Shown: positions 42,461-51,377, numbered from the stretch's first letter. The stretch: DNA of 64,000 nt from Actinocorallia populi (GCF_002995495.1 NZ_PVZV01000001.1:868001-932000), one strand, 5' to 3'. Numbers and translations are program-made. The notes: generated from the sequence alone by a model not told the origin.

Positions 42461-43777
42461 ATGTCTGACCTGCTCCAGGCCGTGGTCAACGGCGCCTCCC
42501 CCGAGGAGCTGCTCGCCACCGAGCTTCCCGCATCGTTCCGCGCCGCCTACACGCTGCGCGACGAAGTGGGCATCTTCGAGGGCGAGACCGACAAGGACGT
42601 GCGCCGGTCCATTCACGTCGGCGAGGTCGCCATGCCGGAGATCGCGCCGGACGAGTGCATCGTCGCGGTGATGTCCGCGGCGATCAACTTCAACACCGTC
42701 TGGTCGGCGATCTTCGAGCCGGTCCCGACCTTCGCCTTCCTCGAGAAGTTCGGCAGGCAGGGCTGGTACGGCGCCCGGCACGACCTGCCGTACCACATCC
42801 TGGGCTCGGACGCCTCCGGCGTGGTGGTCCGCACCGGCGTGGGCGTCAAGAACTGGAAGGTCGGCGACAAGGTCGTCGTCTCGCCCGCGTACGTGGACGA
42901 GGAGGACCACGCCTCCTACGACGACGGCATGATGACCGAGACCCAGCTCGCCTGGGGCTTCGAGACCAACTTCGGCTCGCTCGGCGAGTTCTGCGTCGTC
43001 AAGGCCAACCAGCTGATCAGGAAGCCGGCGCACCTCACGTGGGAGGAGTCGGCGTCCAACACCCTGTGCGCCGCCACCGCCTACCGCATGCTGGTCGGCA
43101 GGCACGGCGCGCGGATGAAGCAGGGCGACGTCGTCCTGGTCTGGGGCGGCACCGGGGGCCTGGGCTCCTACGCCACCCAGCTGGTCAAGAACGGCGGCGG
43201 CATCCCGGTCGCGGTCGTCGGCTCCGAGGCCAAGGCCGACCTGGTGCGCAGGCAGGGCGTCGAGCACGTCATCAACCGCAGCGAGCTGGGCCTGGGCGCC
43301 GAGGGCTTCCGCCACCGCAAGGCCGGGCGCGTCCTCGGCGAGGCGATCCGCGCGCAGGTCGGCGAGGACCCGCAGATCGTCTTCGAGTACCTCGGGGCGG
43401 AGACCTTCGGCGCCTCGGTGTACGTGGCCAAGCGCGGCGGAAAGATCGTCACCTGCGGCTCGTCCACCGGCTACCAGCACCAGTACGACAACCGGTTCCT
43501 GTGGATGCGGCTGAAGAGCATCGTCGGCTCGCACGGCTTCAATTACCACGAGGCCGTCGAGACCAACCGCCTCATCGGCCTGGGCATGATCCACCCGACG
43601 CTGTCGAAGGTCTTCGACCTCGACGGCGCGGGCGAGGCCACCCGCGCCGTCCAGACCAACCAGCACGTCGGCAAGGTCGCCGTGCTGTGCGCCGCCCCCG
43701 AGGAGGGCCTGGGCGTCGACGACCCGGCGCTGCGCGAGAAGGTCGGCGAGGACAAGATCAACCTCTACCGCGGCTGA
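42461..43777 (+). CDS. Crotonyl-CoA carboxylase/reductase family enzyme (CCR)
   Basis: A 438-residue NADPH-dependent reductive carboxylase that turns 2-enoyl-CoA into alkylmalonyl-CoA. Family marks: NFNTVWSAIFEP, HILGSDASGVVVRTG, WGFETNFGSLGEF, nucleotide site WGGTGGLGSYATQL, and SHGFNYHEAVETNRLIGLG. Residues that bind CO2 in known CCRs (Asn in NFN, Phe-Glu in GFE, His in GSH) are kept, so carboxylation is expected. Where crotonyl-specific enzymes read SHFANY, this one reads SHGFNY, which may widen the acyl pocket. It starts 33 bases after the PKS on the same strand and surely supplies its AT. Start ATG 42461 has AGGAAG upstream. Confidence 0.9.
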   Translation: MSDLLQAVVNGASPEELLATELPASFRAAYTLRDEVGIFEGETDKDVRRSIHVGEVAMPEIAPDECIVAVMSAAINFNTVWSAIFEPVPTFAFLEKFGRQGWYGARHDLPYHILGSDASGVVVRTGVGVKNWKVGDKVVVSPAYVDEEDHASYDDGMMTETQLAWGFETNFGSLGEFCVVKANQLIRKPAHLTWEESASNTLCAATAYRMLVGRHGARMKQGDVVLVWGGTGGLGSYATQLVKNGGGIPVAVVGSEAKADLVRRQGVEHVINRSELGLGAEGFRHRKAGRVLGEAIRAQVGEDPQIVFEYLGAETFGASVYVAKRGGKIVTCGSSTGYQHQYDNRFLWMRLKSIVGSHGFNYHEAVETNRLIGLGMIHPTLSKVFDLDGAGEATRAVQTNQHVGKVAVLCAAPEEGLGVDDPALREKVGEDKINLYRG

Positions 43778-43786
43778 TCCACGCGA

Positions 43787-43823
43787 GAAGGCCTCCTCCG
43801 GACGTCCGGAGGAGGCCTTCTTT
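43787..43823. terminator. Bidirectional terminator after the PKS-CCR operon
   Basis: A 15-bp perfect stem (43787-43801 with 43806-43820) with an ACGT loop, followed by TTT. It separates the CCR gene from the convergent PucR gene. Confidence 0.85.
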
Positions 43824-43846
43824 GTCGTTCGCGTGCTCGCGCGGGG

Positions 43847-45121
43847 TCAGTACCGGCGGAAGGTGATGACCTCGCCGCTGACGGCGCGGTGCTGCTCGCC
43901 GGAGCCGACCGGGGCGGGGGCGGTGCTGCTCTGCTGGAGGCGGCGGGCCCGCAGGACGATCTCCAGTTCGAAGCGGAGGTCGGGGTCCAGGAGCTGGTCG
44001 CCGAAGAGCTCCTCCAGCTGCCGCAACCGGTAGCGGACGGTCTGCGGGTGGACGTGCAGCCGCATCGCGACCTCGTTGGCGTTGCGGCCGGACTGCAGCC
44101 AGGCCAGCAGGGTCTCGGCGAGCCGGTCCTGCTGGCTGTTGCGCAGGTGCGCCAGCGGCGCCAGGCGCAGCTCGGCCAGCGAGCCCAGCAGCGTCTCGTC
44201 CTGGAACAGGATCAGCGTGGACATGTGGTCGACGCACCGGATCACGCCGTGCGCCTCGATCACCCCGCGCTGGGCGAGCAGGAGCATCTGGCGGGCCAGC
44301 TGCATGGACCGCGCAGTCTCGGTGACAGGGACGGTCGGGCCGATCACCCCGCTGCAGTCGGCCAGCGCCCGGTCGACGAGCTGGGCGCGGCCCGGCCCGT
44401 CGGGATCGGGGATGATCAGCGACGGCTGGGCGCGGCCGAGGTCCACCAGCACGTCCGGCGGGAAGGCCGGGGGCCGGGTGTCCTGGTGGCGGATGCCGAG
44501 GGCGACCGCGGCGACCGTCCTGGGCATCTGCCAGTGGGCGGCGGCGGCCAGGTCGGCGATGGCCTCGGAGCCGGCCGGGGGGTCGCTGAGCATCAGGTCC
44601 AGCAGCCGCCTGCGGCGGCGCTGCATCTCGCCCGCCGCGGCGGCCTGCGCCTGCCGGTAGCCCTCGGCGGCGAACTTGGCGATCTCGTTCTGGTGCAGGA
44701 AGACGGCCTCGCCCAGGGCGGCGATGACCCGGGGGTCGAGGTCGTAGGCGTTCTGCGAGAGCCGCCTCCAGGCGACCAGGCCGCCGATGCGCATGGCGGC
44801 CTGCAGCGGGTCGAGGCTGCGGCCCTCGCTGGCCTCGCCCCGGCCGATGGTCTGGAAGAACTCCGCGTCGGGCGGGCCGCCGGAGGCGGCGATGCGGTCG
44901 AGGAAGTGGTGCAGCGCGCGTTCGACGATCGTGCGCAGCATGACCGCGTAGGGACCGTCGCCTCGGGAGTACTCGCGCACCTGGGACTGGATCTCCGTGA
45001 TCATCTCTTCCGCGAGGGAGTCGAGATGCGGCTGGATGTGTTCGGCCAGTTCACTGGGGATGTCCACCCAGGGCTTGTGATCGGGACGGCTGCGAGCGGG
45101 GGAGCTCGCCTCTGCTGTCAC
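43847..45121 (-). CDS. PucR family transcriptional regulator
   Basis: A 424-residue regulator with the PucR C-terminal HTH (LLAWLQSGRNANEVAMRLHVHPQTVRYRLRQLEELFG, residues about 355-400), an RsbT-co-antagonist-like N-terminal half and a GGDEF-like central part. GTG 45121 has GGAGG eight bases upstream. It is convergent with the PKS-CCR operon across a terminator and is the only pathway-type regulator in the locus, so it is a good candidate for binding the palindromes at 26079 and 36061. PucR members respond to small metabolites; the signal here is unknown. Confidence 0.85.
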   Translation of the reverse strand: MTAEASSPARSRPDHKPWVDIPSELAEHIQPHLDSLAEEMITEIQSQVREYSRGDGPYAVMLRTIVERALHHFLDRIAASGGPPDAEFFQTIGRGEASEGRSLDPLQAAMRIGGLVAWRRLSQNAYDLDPRVIAALGEAVFLHQNEIAKFAAEGYRQAQAAAAGEMQRRRRRLLDLMLSDPPAGSEAIADLAAAAHWQMPRTVAAVALGIRHQDTRPPAFPPDVLVDLGRAQPSLIIPDPDGPGRAQLVDRALADCSGVIGPTVPVTETARSMQLARQMLLLAQRGVIEAHGVIRCVDHMSTLILFQDETLLGSLAELRLAPLAHLRNSQQDRLAETLLAWLQSGRNANEVAMRLHVHPQTVRYRLRQLEELFGDQLLDPDLRFELEIVLRARRLQQSSTAPAPVGSGEQHRAVSGEVITFRRY

Positions 45122-45628
45122 GCGGTGACCTCCATCCGGCACTTGGCCCCGCGCGCCTTGGGGCTGTCGGTCAATATCGCTGCTTATCGCAAACGAAAGG
45201 GACTTATTACAGGACTGTGGGGCAAATCATGTCCTGGGGTGTCCCAGACCGCCAGTGTAGGTCCGGCGGCGGCCAGGATCGGACGACTTACGGGGGTGAC
45301 CCATGGGTAATCACTCGCCTCGCGAGAATCCGCGCACCCCTCCCGCGGGCAAGATCAAGTGGGGGTTCGGATGCGGAACCGCTGGCGGAACACTCTTTAT
45401 CAGATCCTGATCACCGGACGGAGTGCTCGGCGGATGTGATATGGAGCGTGCCGTTTTCGTGCCTCAATCGTTACAGGCGGGGTGGGGCGTGCATGCCGGC
45501 GGGGGCGGAGCGCGGGTCGGGTTCGGTGTGGAATCTCGTGACATGACCCCACCATGGGCGACCTGGTGCTCTCCCCGTGACGGGCGGTGATTATCGTCGG
45601 AGGTGTCACGTCGCATCCGGGGGGGTCC
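45122..45628. other. 507-bp divergent intergenic region
   Basis: No gene is supported here: frames present lack a ribosome site and the third-position GC bias of real genes. Next to the PucR start is an A/T-rich stretch (about 45170-45230, with TTATCGCAAACG and ACTTATTACAGG) that probably holds its promoter. Further right is a palindrome-like TTATCA-N5-TGATCA at 45397-45413. Confidence 0.45.
45397..45413. promoter_or_regulatory. Weaker palindrome resembling the FAAL/PKS operator
   Basis: TTATCA-GATCC-TGATCA, half-sites of the same kind as at 26079 and 36061 but with a five-base spacer and one mismatch. It lies between the PucR and histidine kinase genes, some 280 bp from the former. It may be an autoregulatory site or chance. 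Confidence 0.35.
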
Positions 45629-46972
45629 ATGGGGCTGCGGCCGAGGTCCATCCGGGCCAGAGGCACATTGATGGCCACCATCGTGGCCGCCGTGCTGCTG
45701 TGCGCGCTGGGCGTGACGGCCGCATGGCTCTTCCGGAAGGTGACATACGAACAGGCGGAGGAACGCGCGGCGACGGCGGCGGCGCGGGTGGCCGATGCCG
45801 TGCGGGCGGGGGACCGGGGGCCGGAGATCAGAGCCGATCCGGAGGCTCCGATCATCCAGGTCGTCGATGCGGACAAACGGGTGTTCATGTACACCTCGTC
45901 GGTCAAGGGCCTGCCTCCCCTCACCACGCGGCGTCCTCCTCCCGACCGCCGCATGACCGCGTTCCAGGAGTGCTTCCCCACCGGGAACTGCTACACGGTC
46001 CAGCTGATCCGGGTCGACGGCACGGCCGACTCCCCGGTCGTGGTGGCGGCGTCCCCGCTGCCCCGGCTCGTGGCCAGCGGGATGGGCGACCTGTTCAACG
46101 TGCTGGTGGTCGGCACGGCCATCGGGCTGGTCGCGGTGATGAGCTGGGTGGCGATCGGGCGGGCGCTGCGACCGGTGGCCGAGCTGCGCTCACGATACGA
46201 GGAGATCACGGCCGGCGACCTGAGCCGGCGGCTCCCCGAACCCCAGGGCGAGGACGAGATCTCCGGGCTGGTGCGGACCGTCAACCGGGCGCTGGACCAG
46301 ATGGAGCAGGCACTGGAACGGCAGCGGCAGTTCGCCTCCGACGCCTCCCACGAACTGCGCACCCCGATCGCGGGGCTGCGCGCCAACCTGGAGGACGCGC
46401 TGCTGCATCCCGACGACACCGACTTCCGCGAGGTCGCCGAGGCGTCGCTGCGGGCGACCGACCGGCTGGAACTGGTCGTCAACGACCTGCTGCTGCTGGC
46501 CCGGGTCGGCTCGGGAAGGGAGTCCTCGGAGGACATCGACCTGGGCGCGCTGCTGCGCGACGAGGCCAAGCCGGACGTGAAGACCGAGATCGAGCCGGGC
46601 CTGCGCGTCCACGGCGCCAGGGCCCAGCTGAGCAGGCTCTTCGCCAACCTGCTGGACAACGCCCACCGCTACGGCGGGGGCGAGATCCGGCTGATGGCGC
46701 GGCAGGACGGCGGCAGGGCCCTGGTGGTGATCACCGACGAGGGGCCGGGCATCCCCGACGCGGACAGGGAGCGCATCTTCGGCAGGTTCACCCGGCTCGA
46801 CACCGCCCGCAGCCGGGGGGCGGGGGGCACCGGGCTGGGGCTGGCGATCGCCCGCGAGGTGGCGCTGGCGCACGGGGGGAGCCTGCACGCGGAGGACAGC
46901 CCCAAGGGCGCCAGGTTCGTGGTCCGGCTGCCGCTGCAGACCGCGGATCAGGAGCCCACGGCGAACCGCTGA
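45629..46972 (+). CDS. Sensor histidine kinase (orphan)
   Basis: A 447-residue HisKA-type kinase. Two membrane helices (about 16-36 and 145-165) frame a 110-residue sensor loop. Then come HAMP, the phospho-acceptor motif FASDASHELRTPIAGLR, the N box LLDNAHRYGGGEI, G1 DEGPGIP and G2 GGTGLGLAIAREV. All catalytic motifs are intact. No response regulator gene lies on either side, which is unusual for this OmpR-linked type. The ATG at 45629 is chosen because the first helix follows; an upstream start would give a non-membrane leader. The last 25 bases overlap the convergent hydrolase gene. Confidence 0.85.
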   Translation: MGLRPRSIRARGTLMATIVAAVLLCALGVTAAWLFRKVTYEQAEERAATAAARVADAVRAGDRGPEIRADPEAPIIQVVDADKRVFMYTSSVKGLPPLTTRRPPPDRRMTAFQECFPTGNCYTVQLIRVDGTADSPVVVAASPLPRLVASGMGDLFNVLVVGTAIGLVAVMSWVAIGRALRPVAELRSRYEEITAGDLSRRLPEPQGEDEISGLVRTVNRALDQMEQALERQRQFASDASHELRTPIAGLRANLEDALLHPDDTDFREVAEASLRATDRLELVVNDLLLLARVGSGRESSEDIDLGALLRDEAKPDVKTEIEPGLRVHGARAQLSRLFANLLDNAHRYGGGEIRLMARQDGGRALVVITDEGPGIPDADRERIFGRFTRLDTARSRGAGGTGLGLAIAREVALAHGGSLHAEDSPKGARFVVRLPLQTADQEPTANR

Positions 46973-47724
46973 CCCTCGGCGGCGGCCACGGTGTTCCGGA
47001 TGATCCCGGCGACGGCCTCGGGGTCGCAACCGCGGGGCAGGGCCCCGCCGCCGGGCAGCCACATGTGGCGCACGTGCGGGAGGCGTTCGCGGGCGCGCAG
47101 CGCCTCGTCCGGCGGCGACGGGCGGTCCCTGCCGCCCCAGGCCAGCGTGACGGGCACGTCCGCCAGCTCTCCGGTGAACCGGACGGACTCGCGGGGGCGG
47201 GCCGGAGCCGGGTCCCACACCGCCCCGGGGTCGACGACGAGGGCTTCGGCGTCGACGGGGTGGGGGCGGCCGTAGAGGGTGCGAAACCGCAACGACTCCT
47301 GGAGCGGAGAGACGAGGAGCCGTTCCAGCACGGCTCCGGGGAGAGAGGCGCCGAGCCGCACCGTCTGCAGGAGGAGGTCGACGCGGCGCGAGCCCGTCCG
47401 GGGGGCGAACCCGGCGGGGGAGAGCGCCGTGGCGGAGGCGACGAGGGCGCGTTCCGCGGCCTCCAGGGCGAGCAGGCCGCCCAGGGAGTCGCCCGCGATG
47501 TGGGGAGTGCGCAGCCCGAGGCCGGTGAAGGCGAGCTCCAGGTGGACGGCGAGGGACTCGGGGTCGGCGGTGGCGGAGAGCCCGTCGGGGGTGTCGCCCA
47601 GGACCAGGACCTCGTGGTCGCGGGCGAGGAGGCCGGTCACCGGCTCCCAGTCGTCCCGGCGGCCGGGACCGGGGAGCAGGACCAGCTGAGGCCCCTTGCC
47701 CCGACGCTCCAAGACGATGTCCAT
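46948..47724 (-). CDS. Alpha/beta hydrolase
   Basis: A 258-residue hydrolase of the common soluble type. The strand before the oxyanion hole reads LVLLPGPGRRDDWEPV and the nucleophile elbow is GDSLGG (Ser about residue 94). The C-terminal acid and His follow in TLAWGGRDRPSPPDEA and HMWLPGGG. No signal peptide. The substrate is unknown. Its end overlaps the end of the histidine kinase gene. Confidence 0.8.
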   Translation of the reverse strand: MDIVLERRGKGPQLVLLPGPGRRDDWEPVTGLLARDHEVLVLGDTPDGLSATADPESLAVHLELAFTGLGLRTPHIAGDSLGGLLALEAAERALVASATALSPAGFAPRTGSRRVDLLLQTVRLGASLPGAVLERLLVSPLQESLRFRTLYGRPHPVDAEALVVDPGAVWDPAPARPRESVRFTGELADVPVTLAWGGRDRPSPPDEALRARERLPHVRHMWLPGGGALPRGCDPEAVAGIIRNTVAAAEGQRFAVGS

Positions 47725-47816
47725 GGCCGGAGGTTAACCGCTGGTAACCCCCCGGTCATATGTCTTAAATCACAATAAATTCTAGAAAAACAGTATGAGG
47801 TTGATATATGGGGCGG

Positions 47817-48386
47817 TTACGGAACGGGAAGCCCGTCGGTGCGGTCGCGGGCCGGACGGGTCGCCGGATCCCGGTGCTCCAGGGCCATGCGGAGCCGGCC
47901 GCGGCCCCGGTGGATGCGGCTGCGCACCGTGCCGATCTTGACTCCGAGCGTCGCGGCGACCTCCTCGTAGGACAGGCCCTCGATGTCGCACAACACGACC
48001 GCGGCCCGGTACTCGGGGGCCAGCGAGTCCAGCGCGCGCTGCACGTCGGCGTCGAGCGCCGCGTCGTCGAGGATCTGCTCGGGGGCCCGCTCGCCGCTGT
48101 GCAGCCGTTCGGCCGCCTCGTCGGTGAGGGCGTCGAAACGGATGCGCTGGCGGCGCCGGGCGCCGTCCAGGAAGAGGTTGGTGGTGATCCGGTGGAGCCA
48201 GCCCTCGAAGGTGCCGGGAGAGTAGGAGGACAGGGAGCGGAAGACGCGCACGAAGACGTCCTGGGTCAGGTCCTCGGCGTCGTGCTTGTTGCCGGTGAGC
48301 CGGTAGGCCAGCCGGAAGACCCGTCCGGAGTGCTGGGAGACGATCTCCTCCCAGGTCGGCGGGGTCCAGGCAACCGGTGTGCCCAC
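47817..48386 (-). CDS. ECF RNA polymerase sigma factor, SigE-like
   Basis: A 189-residue factor with region 2 ([33 protein letters not shown]) and region 4 ([27 protein letters not shown]). The sequence looks like actinobacterial SigE, a cell-envelope stress factor. SigE is normally followed by a zinc-finger anti-sigma gene; here only a 92-base A/T-rich gap and then the hydrolase follow. Its partner must be elsewhere or absent. The first codons lie about 290 bp from the divergent acyl-CoA synthetase. Confidence 0.87.
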   Translation of the reverse strand: MGTPVAWTPPTWEEIVSQHSGRVFRLAYRLTGNKHDAEDLTQDVFVRVFRSLSSYSPGTFEGWLHRITTNLFLDGARRRQRIRFDALTDEAAERLHSGERAPEQILDDAALDADVQRALDSLAPEYRAAVVLCDIEGLSYEEVAATLGVKIGTVRSRIHRGRGRLRMALEHRDPATRPARDRTDGLPVP

Positions 48387-48672
48387 TTCACATCGCCCCC
48401 TCGCGTGGTTGCCGAATCGTTATGGTCAGCATGTCGCCTCTTCCATAAGAACGCTGTTAGCTCCGTCGCTTTCCCGAGGTGTTCACGGTCACTCTGCGCC
48501 GGGTCTCCGCACGAAGGTTGCGCGGGGTGCTGTCAAGGGAGCCGTGCCGAACCGGACTCCGCGCCCGGTGACAGATGTTGCTTGGACTTTTTGTCAGCAA
48601 GGTATTGCCGCGTCACACGCGCGAAACGGAAGATGGCCGGAACCCGCGTCCACCTTTCCCGGGAGGCCCCAC

Positions 48673-50241
48673 GTGTCCACGTACAACCTGGCCGATCTGC
48701 TGGAGATCATCGCAGGCGCCGCGCCGGACCGGGAGGCGCTGGTGGCCGGCGACGTCCGGCTCACCTACGGCGAGCTCAACGCGCGCGCCAGCCGGGTGGG
48801 GCACCACCTGGCCGCCCAGGGCGTACGCCCGGGCCAGCACGTGGCGATCCTGTCCTGGAACCGCGCCGAGTGGCTGGAGGCCTTCTTCGGCATCTTCAAG
48901 ATCCGCGCGGTGCCGGTCCCGGTGAACTACCGGTACGTCGCGGGCGAGCTGCACCACGTGCTCGGCGACTCCGAGTCCGTCGCGCTGATCGGCGAACGCT
49001 CCCTGCTGGCGAACGTCGACCGGGACGCGCTGCCCGGGCTGGGCCACGTGGTGGTGCTGGAGGACGGCGGCACGAACGACGTGCCCGGCGCGGTCGAGTA
49101 CGAGGCGGCGCTGGCCGCCCAGCCCGCCGACGACGACTTCCCCGAGCGCTCGAACGACGACCGCTACATCATGTACACCGGCGGCACCACCGGCTACCCC
49201 AAGGGCGTCGAGTGGCGCAGCGAGGACATCTTCTTCGGCGCGCTGGGCGGCGGCAACGTGCTGGGCGACCCGATCAGCAGCCCCGAGGAGATCGCCAAGA
49301 GCGGCTCCGCCGACCCGACCACCACGCTCGACTGCGCGCCCGTCATGCACGGCGCCGGCCAGTGGGTGGCGATGATGGCGCTGCTCAGCGGTTCCCGGGT
49401 GGTGCTCTACACCGAGCACGCCTTCGACCCGGCCCGTGCCCTGGAGCTGGTCGAGACCGAGAAGGCCAACGTCGTCATGCTCGTCGGCGACGTCATGGCC
49501 CGGCCGTTCGCCGCCGAGATCGGCCGGGGCGGACACGACGTCTCCTCGGTCTTCGCGATCGCCTCCGGCGGCGCGCCGCTCACCGAGGCGGCCAAGGAGG
49601 CCCTCAAGGAGCACCTGCCGTTCGCGGTCTTCCTCGACAACTACGGCGCCTCCGAGACCGGCGCGTGCGGCCCGGCCGTCGGCGGCAAGGAGGGCACCGC
49701 GCGGTTCCAGATGAAGCCGGGCATCACCGTCCTGGACGACGACCTCAGGCCCGCGAAGGTCGGCGAGGTCGGGCGGCTGGCGCGCAGCGGCCACATCCCG
49801 CTCGGCTACTACAACGACCCGGCCAAGACCGCGAGCACCTTCTTCACCGACCCCGACGGGGTGCGCTGGTCGGTGCCGGGGGACTTCGCCGTCCGGGAGG
49901 AGGACGGCACCATCGTGCTGCTCGGCCGCGGCTCCCTGGTGATCAACACCGGCGGGGAGAAGGTCTACCCCGAAGAGGTCGAGGTGGCGGTCAAGGACCA
50001 CCCCGGGGTGTACGACGTGGTCGTGGTGGGCCTGCCGGACGAGCGGTTCGGCCAGCGGGTCGCCGCCGTCGTGGCGCCCGAGCCCGGCGTCGAGCTCACC
50101 CTGGAGGACATCGTCGAGCACTGCCGGGACAGGATCGCCGGCTACAAGCTGCCCCGCGAGCTCCAGATCGTCGGCGAGGTGCAGCGCACGGCCGTCGGCA
50201 AGTCCGACTACAAGTGGGCGAGGTCGGTGTTCAGCGGCTGA
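48673..50241 (+). CDS. Acyl-CoA synthetase (FadD-type ligase)
   Basis: A 522-residue adenylate-forming enzyme. P-loop YTGGTTGYPKGVEW, then YGASETG, GDFAVREEDG, GRGSLVINTGGEKVYPEEVE and a C-terminal lysine in GKSDYKWA. The motifs are of the CoA ligase type and not FAAL (no NGAEPV or DLIIVDGRNHYPQDIE type). The look is close to FadD19-like ligases linked with steroid or branched acids. The GTG at 48673 has GGGAGG six bases upstream. It ends 11 bases inside the convergent glycosyltransferase gene. It is not obviously part of the PKS locus. Confidence 0.87.
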   Translation: MSTYNLADLLEIIAGAAPDREALVAGDVRLTYGELNARASRVGHHLAAQGVRPGQHVAILSWNRAEWLEAFFGIFKIRAVPVPVNYRYVAGELHHVLGDSESVALIGERSLLANVDRDALPGLGHVVVLEDGGTNDVPGAVEYEAALAAQPADDDFPERSNDDRYIMYTGGTTGYPKGVEWRSEDIFFGALGGGNVLGDPISSPEEIAKSGSADPTTTLDCAPVMHGAGQWVAMMALLSGSRVVLYTEHAFDPARALELVETEKANVVMLVGDVMARPFAAEIGRGGHDVSSVFAIASGGAPLTEAAKEALKEHLPFAVFLDNYGASETGACGPAVGGKEGTARFQMKPGITVLDDDLRPAKVGEVGRLARSGHIPLGYYNDPAKTASTFFTDPDGVRWSVPGDFAVREEDGTIVLLGRGSLVINTGGEKVYPEEVEVAVKDHPGVYDVVVVGLPDERFGQRVAAVVAPEPGVELTLEDIVEHCRDRIAGYKLPRELQIVGEVQRTAVGKSDYKWARSVFSG

Positions 50242-51265
50242 TCTCGTACAGCTCCTCGAACGCCGTGAGCACCGAAGGCCAGGTGCACTGCGCGGGCTCG
50301 GTGGCCCCGTTGTGCGCGGCGATCGCGTGCCGGAGCTCCGCGTCGCCGACCAGGCGGACCAGCGCGTCCGCCAGGTCGGCGGCGCACGAGCCGAGCAGCC
50401 CCTCCTTCTCCGGCCGCACGAAGTCCGCGACGCCCGAGCCCTCGTGCGCGACGACCGGCAGCCCGGCCAGCCTCGCCTCCAGCGCCGCCAGGCCGAACGA
50501 CTCCCGCCGGGCGGGCGCGACGAACACGTCCGCCGAGGCCAGCACCTCGCGCACCTCGGCGCGCTCCAGGCGACCCGTCATCCGCACCCAGCCCTCCATC
50601 CGGTGGCGCCGCAGGTAGCGGCGCATGGCCGGGGCGGCCGGGCCGTCCCCGACGACGACCGCGCGGATCGGCACCCGCCGCCCGGCGTCGCGCAGGATCC
50701 GCAGCAGGGTGAACGGCTCCTTGCGGGGGGCGAGCCTGCCGACGGCCGCGACCAGCACCGCGCCGGTCGGCAGCCACGGCCTGATCTCCTTCCACGGCGC
50801 GGTGTCGATGCCGTTGGGCACCACGTGCACCGGCACGTCCAGGGCCCGGCGGATCGGCCGCGCCGCCGCCTCGCTCACCGTGCTCACCGTCGTCCCGCCG
50901 CCGATCAGCCGCCGGTAGAGCGCGCCGACCGGGCCGCCCCACAGGCTGTGGACGGTCACCACGGACGGCACGCCCCGGCAGGTCGCCAGCGCCCGCCACG
51001 CGAACGGCGACACGACCCCGGCGTGGACGTGCAGCACGTCGGGCGCGAAGTCGCGCAGGACCGCGTGGAGCGGGCCGCCGACCGGCAGCGCCCACGGCAC
51101 CCGCGGCCCCACGCGCACCAGCCCGTCCCGCGGCGGCCCCGGCGTGGCCGTCACCACCCGCACGTCGTGGCCCGCGGACCGCTGGACCGCCGCCAGCTCG
51201 TCCACCTGGACCTCGATCCCGCCGAGCCGGGGCAGGTAGCAGTCGCTCACATGGAGGATCCTCAC
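50231..51265 (-). CDS. Glycosyltransferase family 4
   Basis: A 344-residue GT-B enzyme. The N-terminal domain has the usual start RILHVSDCYLPRLGGIEVQVDEL. The C-terminal domain shows HVVPNGIDTAPW and the E-x7-E motif in RRESFGLAALEARLAGLPVV. Acceptor and sugar are unknown. GTG 51265 is chosen because it gives the typical start; upstream in-frame codons look non-coding. It is divergent (113 bp) from a PIG-L deacetylase and a flippase-like gene, a set that fits glycolipid or envelope glycan building. Confidence 0.88.
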   Translation of the reverse strand: MRILHVSDCYLPRLGGIEVQVDELAAVQRSAGHDVRVVTATPGPPRDGLVRVGPRVPWALPVGGPLHAVLRDFAPDVLHVHAGVVSPFAWRALATCRGVPSVVTVHSLWGGPVGALYRRLIGGGTTVSTVSEAAARPIRRALDVPVHVVPNGIDTAPWKEIRPWLPTGAVLVAAVGRLAPRKEPFTLLRILRDAGRRVPIRAVVVGDGPAAPAMRRYLRRHRMEGWVRMTGRLERAEVREVLASADVFVAPARRESFGLAALEARLAGLPVVAHEGSGVADFVRPEKEGLLGSCAADLADALVRLVGDAELRHAIAAHNGATEPAQCTWPSVLTAFEELYEISR

Positions 51266-51377
51266 CCTGGGGAGTCTCAGCAGCGCGCGGGCCGCGGGCC
51301 GGTAACGGCGTCCGTGCTGGACCAGTCTTGACCCGGGACAGGAAAGATCTTCAGACGGCAGCGGGAATGCAGCCGGA

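Noticed and set aside
38531-43666. Very long open frame on the minus strand opposite the PKS and CCR
   Set aside because: Shadow frame from the GC-rich third positions of real genes; its protein is low-complexity, rich in Arg, Gly, His and Val, with no domain. The PKS motifs are on the plus strand.
45400-45981. Minus-strand frame of 193 codons in the PucR-kinase gap
   Set aside because: Overlaps the start of the histidine kinase gene and has no third-position bias or recognisable domain.
48673-50241. Considered the acyl-CoA synthetase as a second FAAL for the PKS
   Set aside because: Its motifs are those of CoA ligases and it lies 6 kb from the PKS behind unrelated genes.
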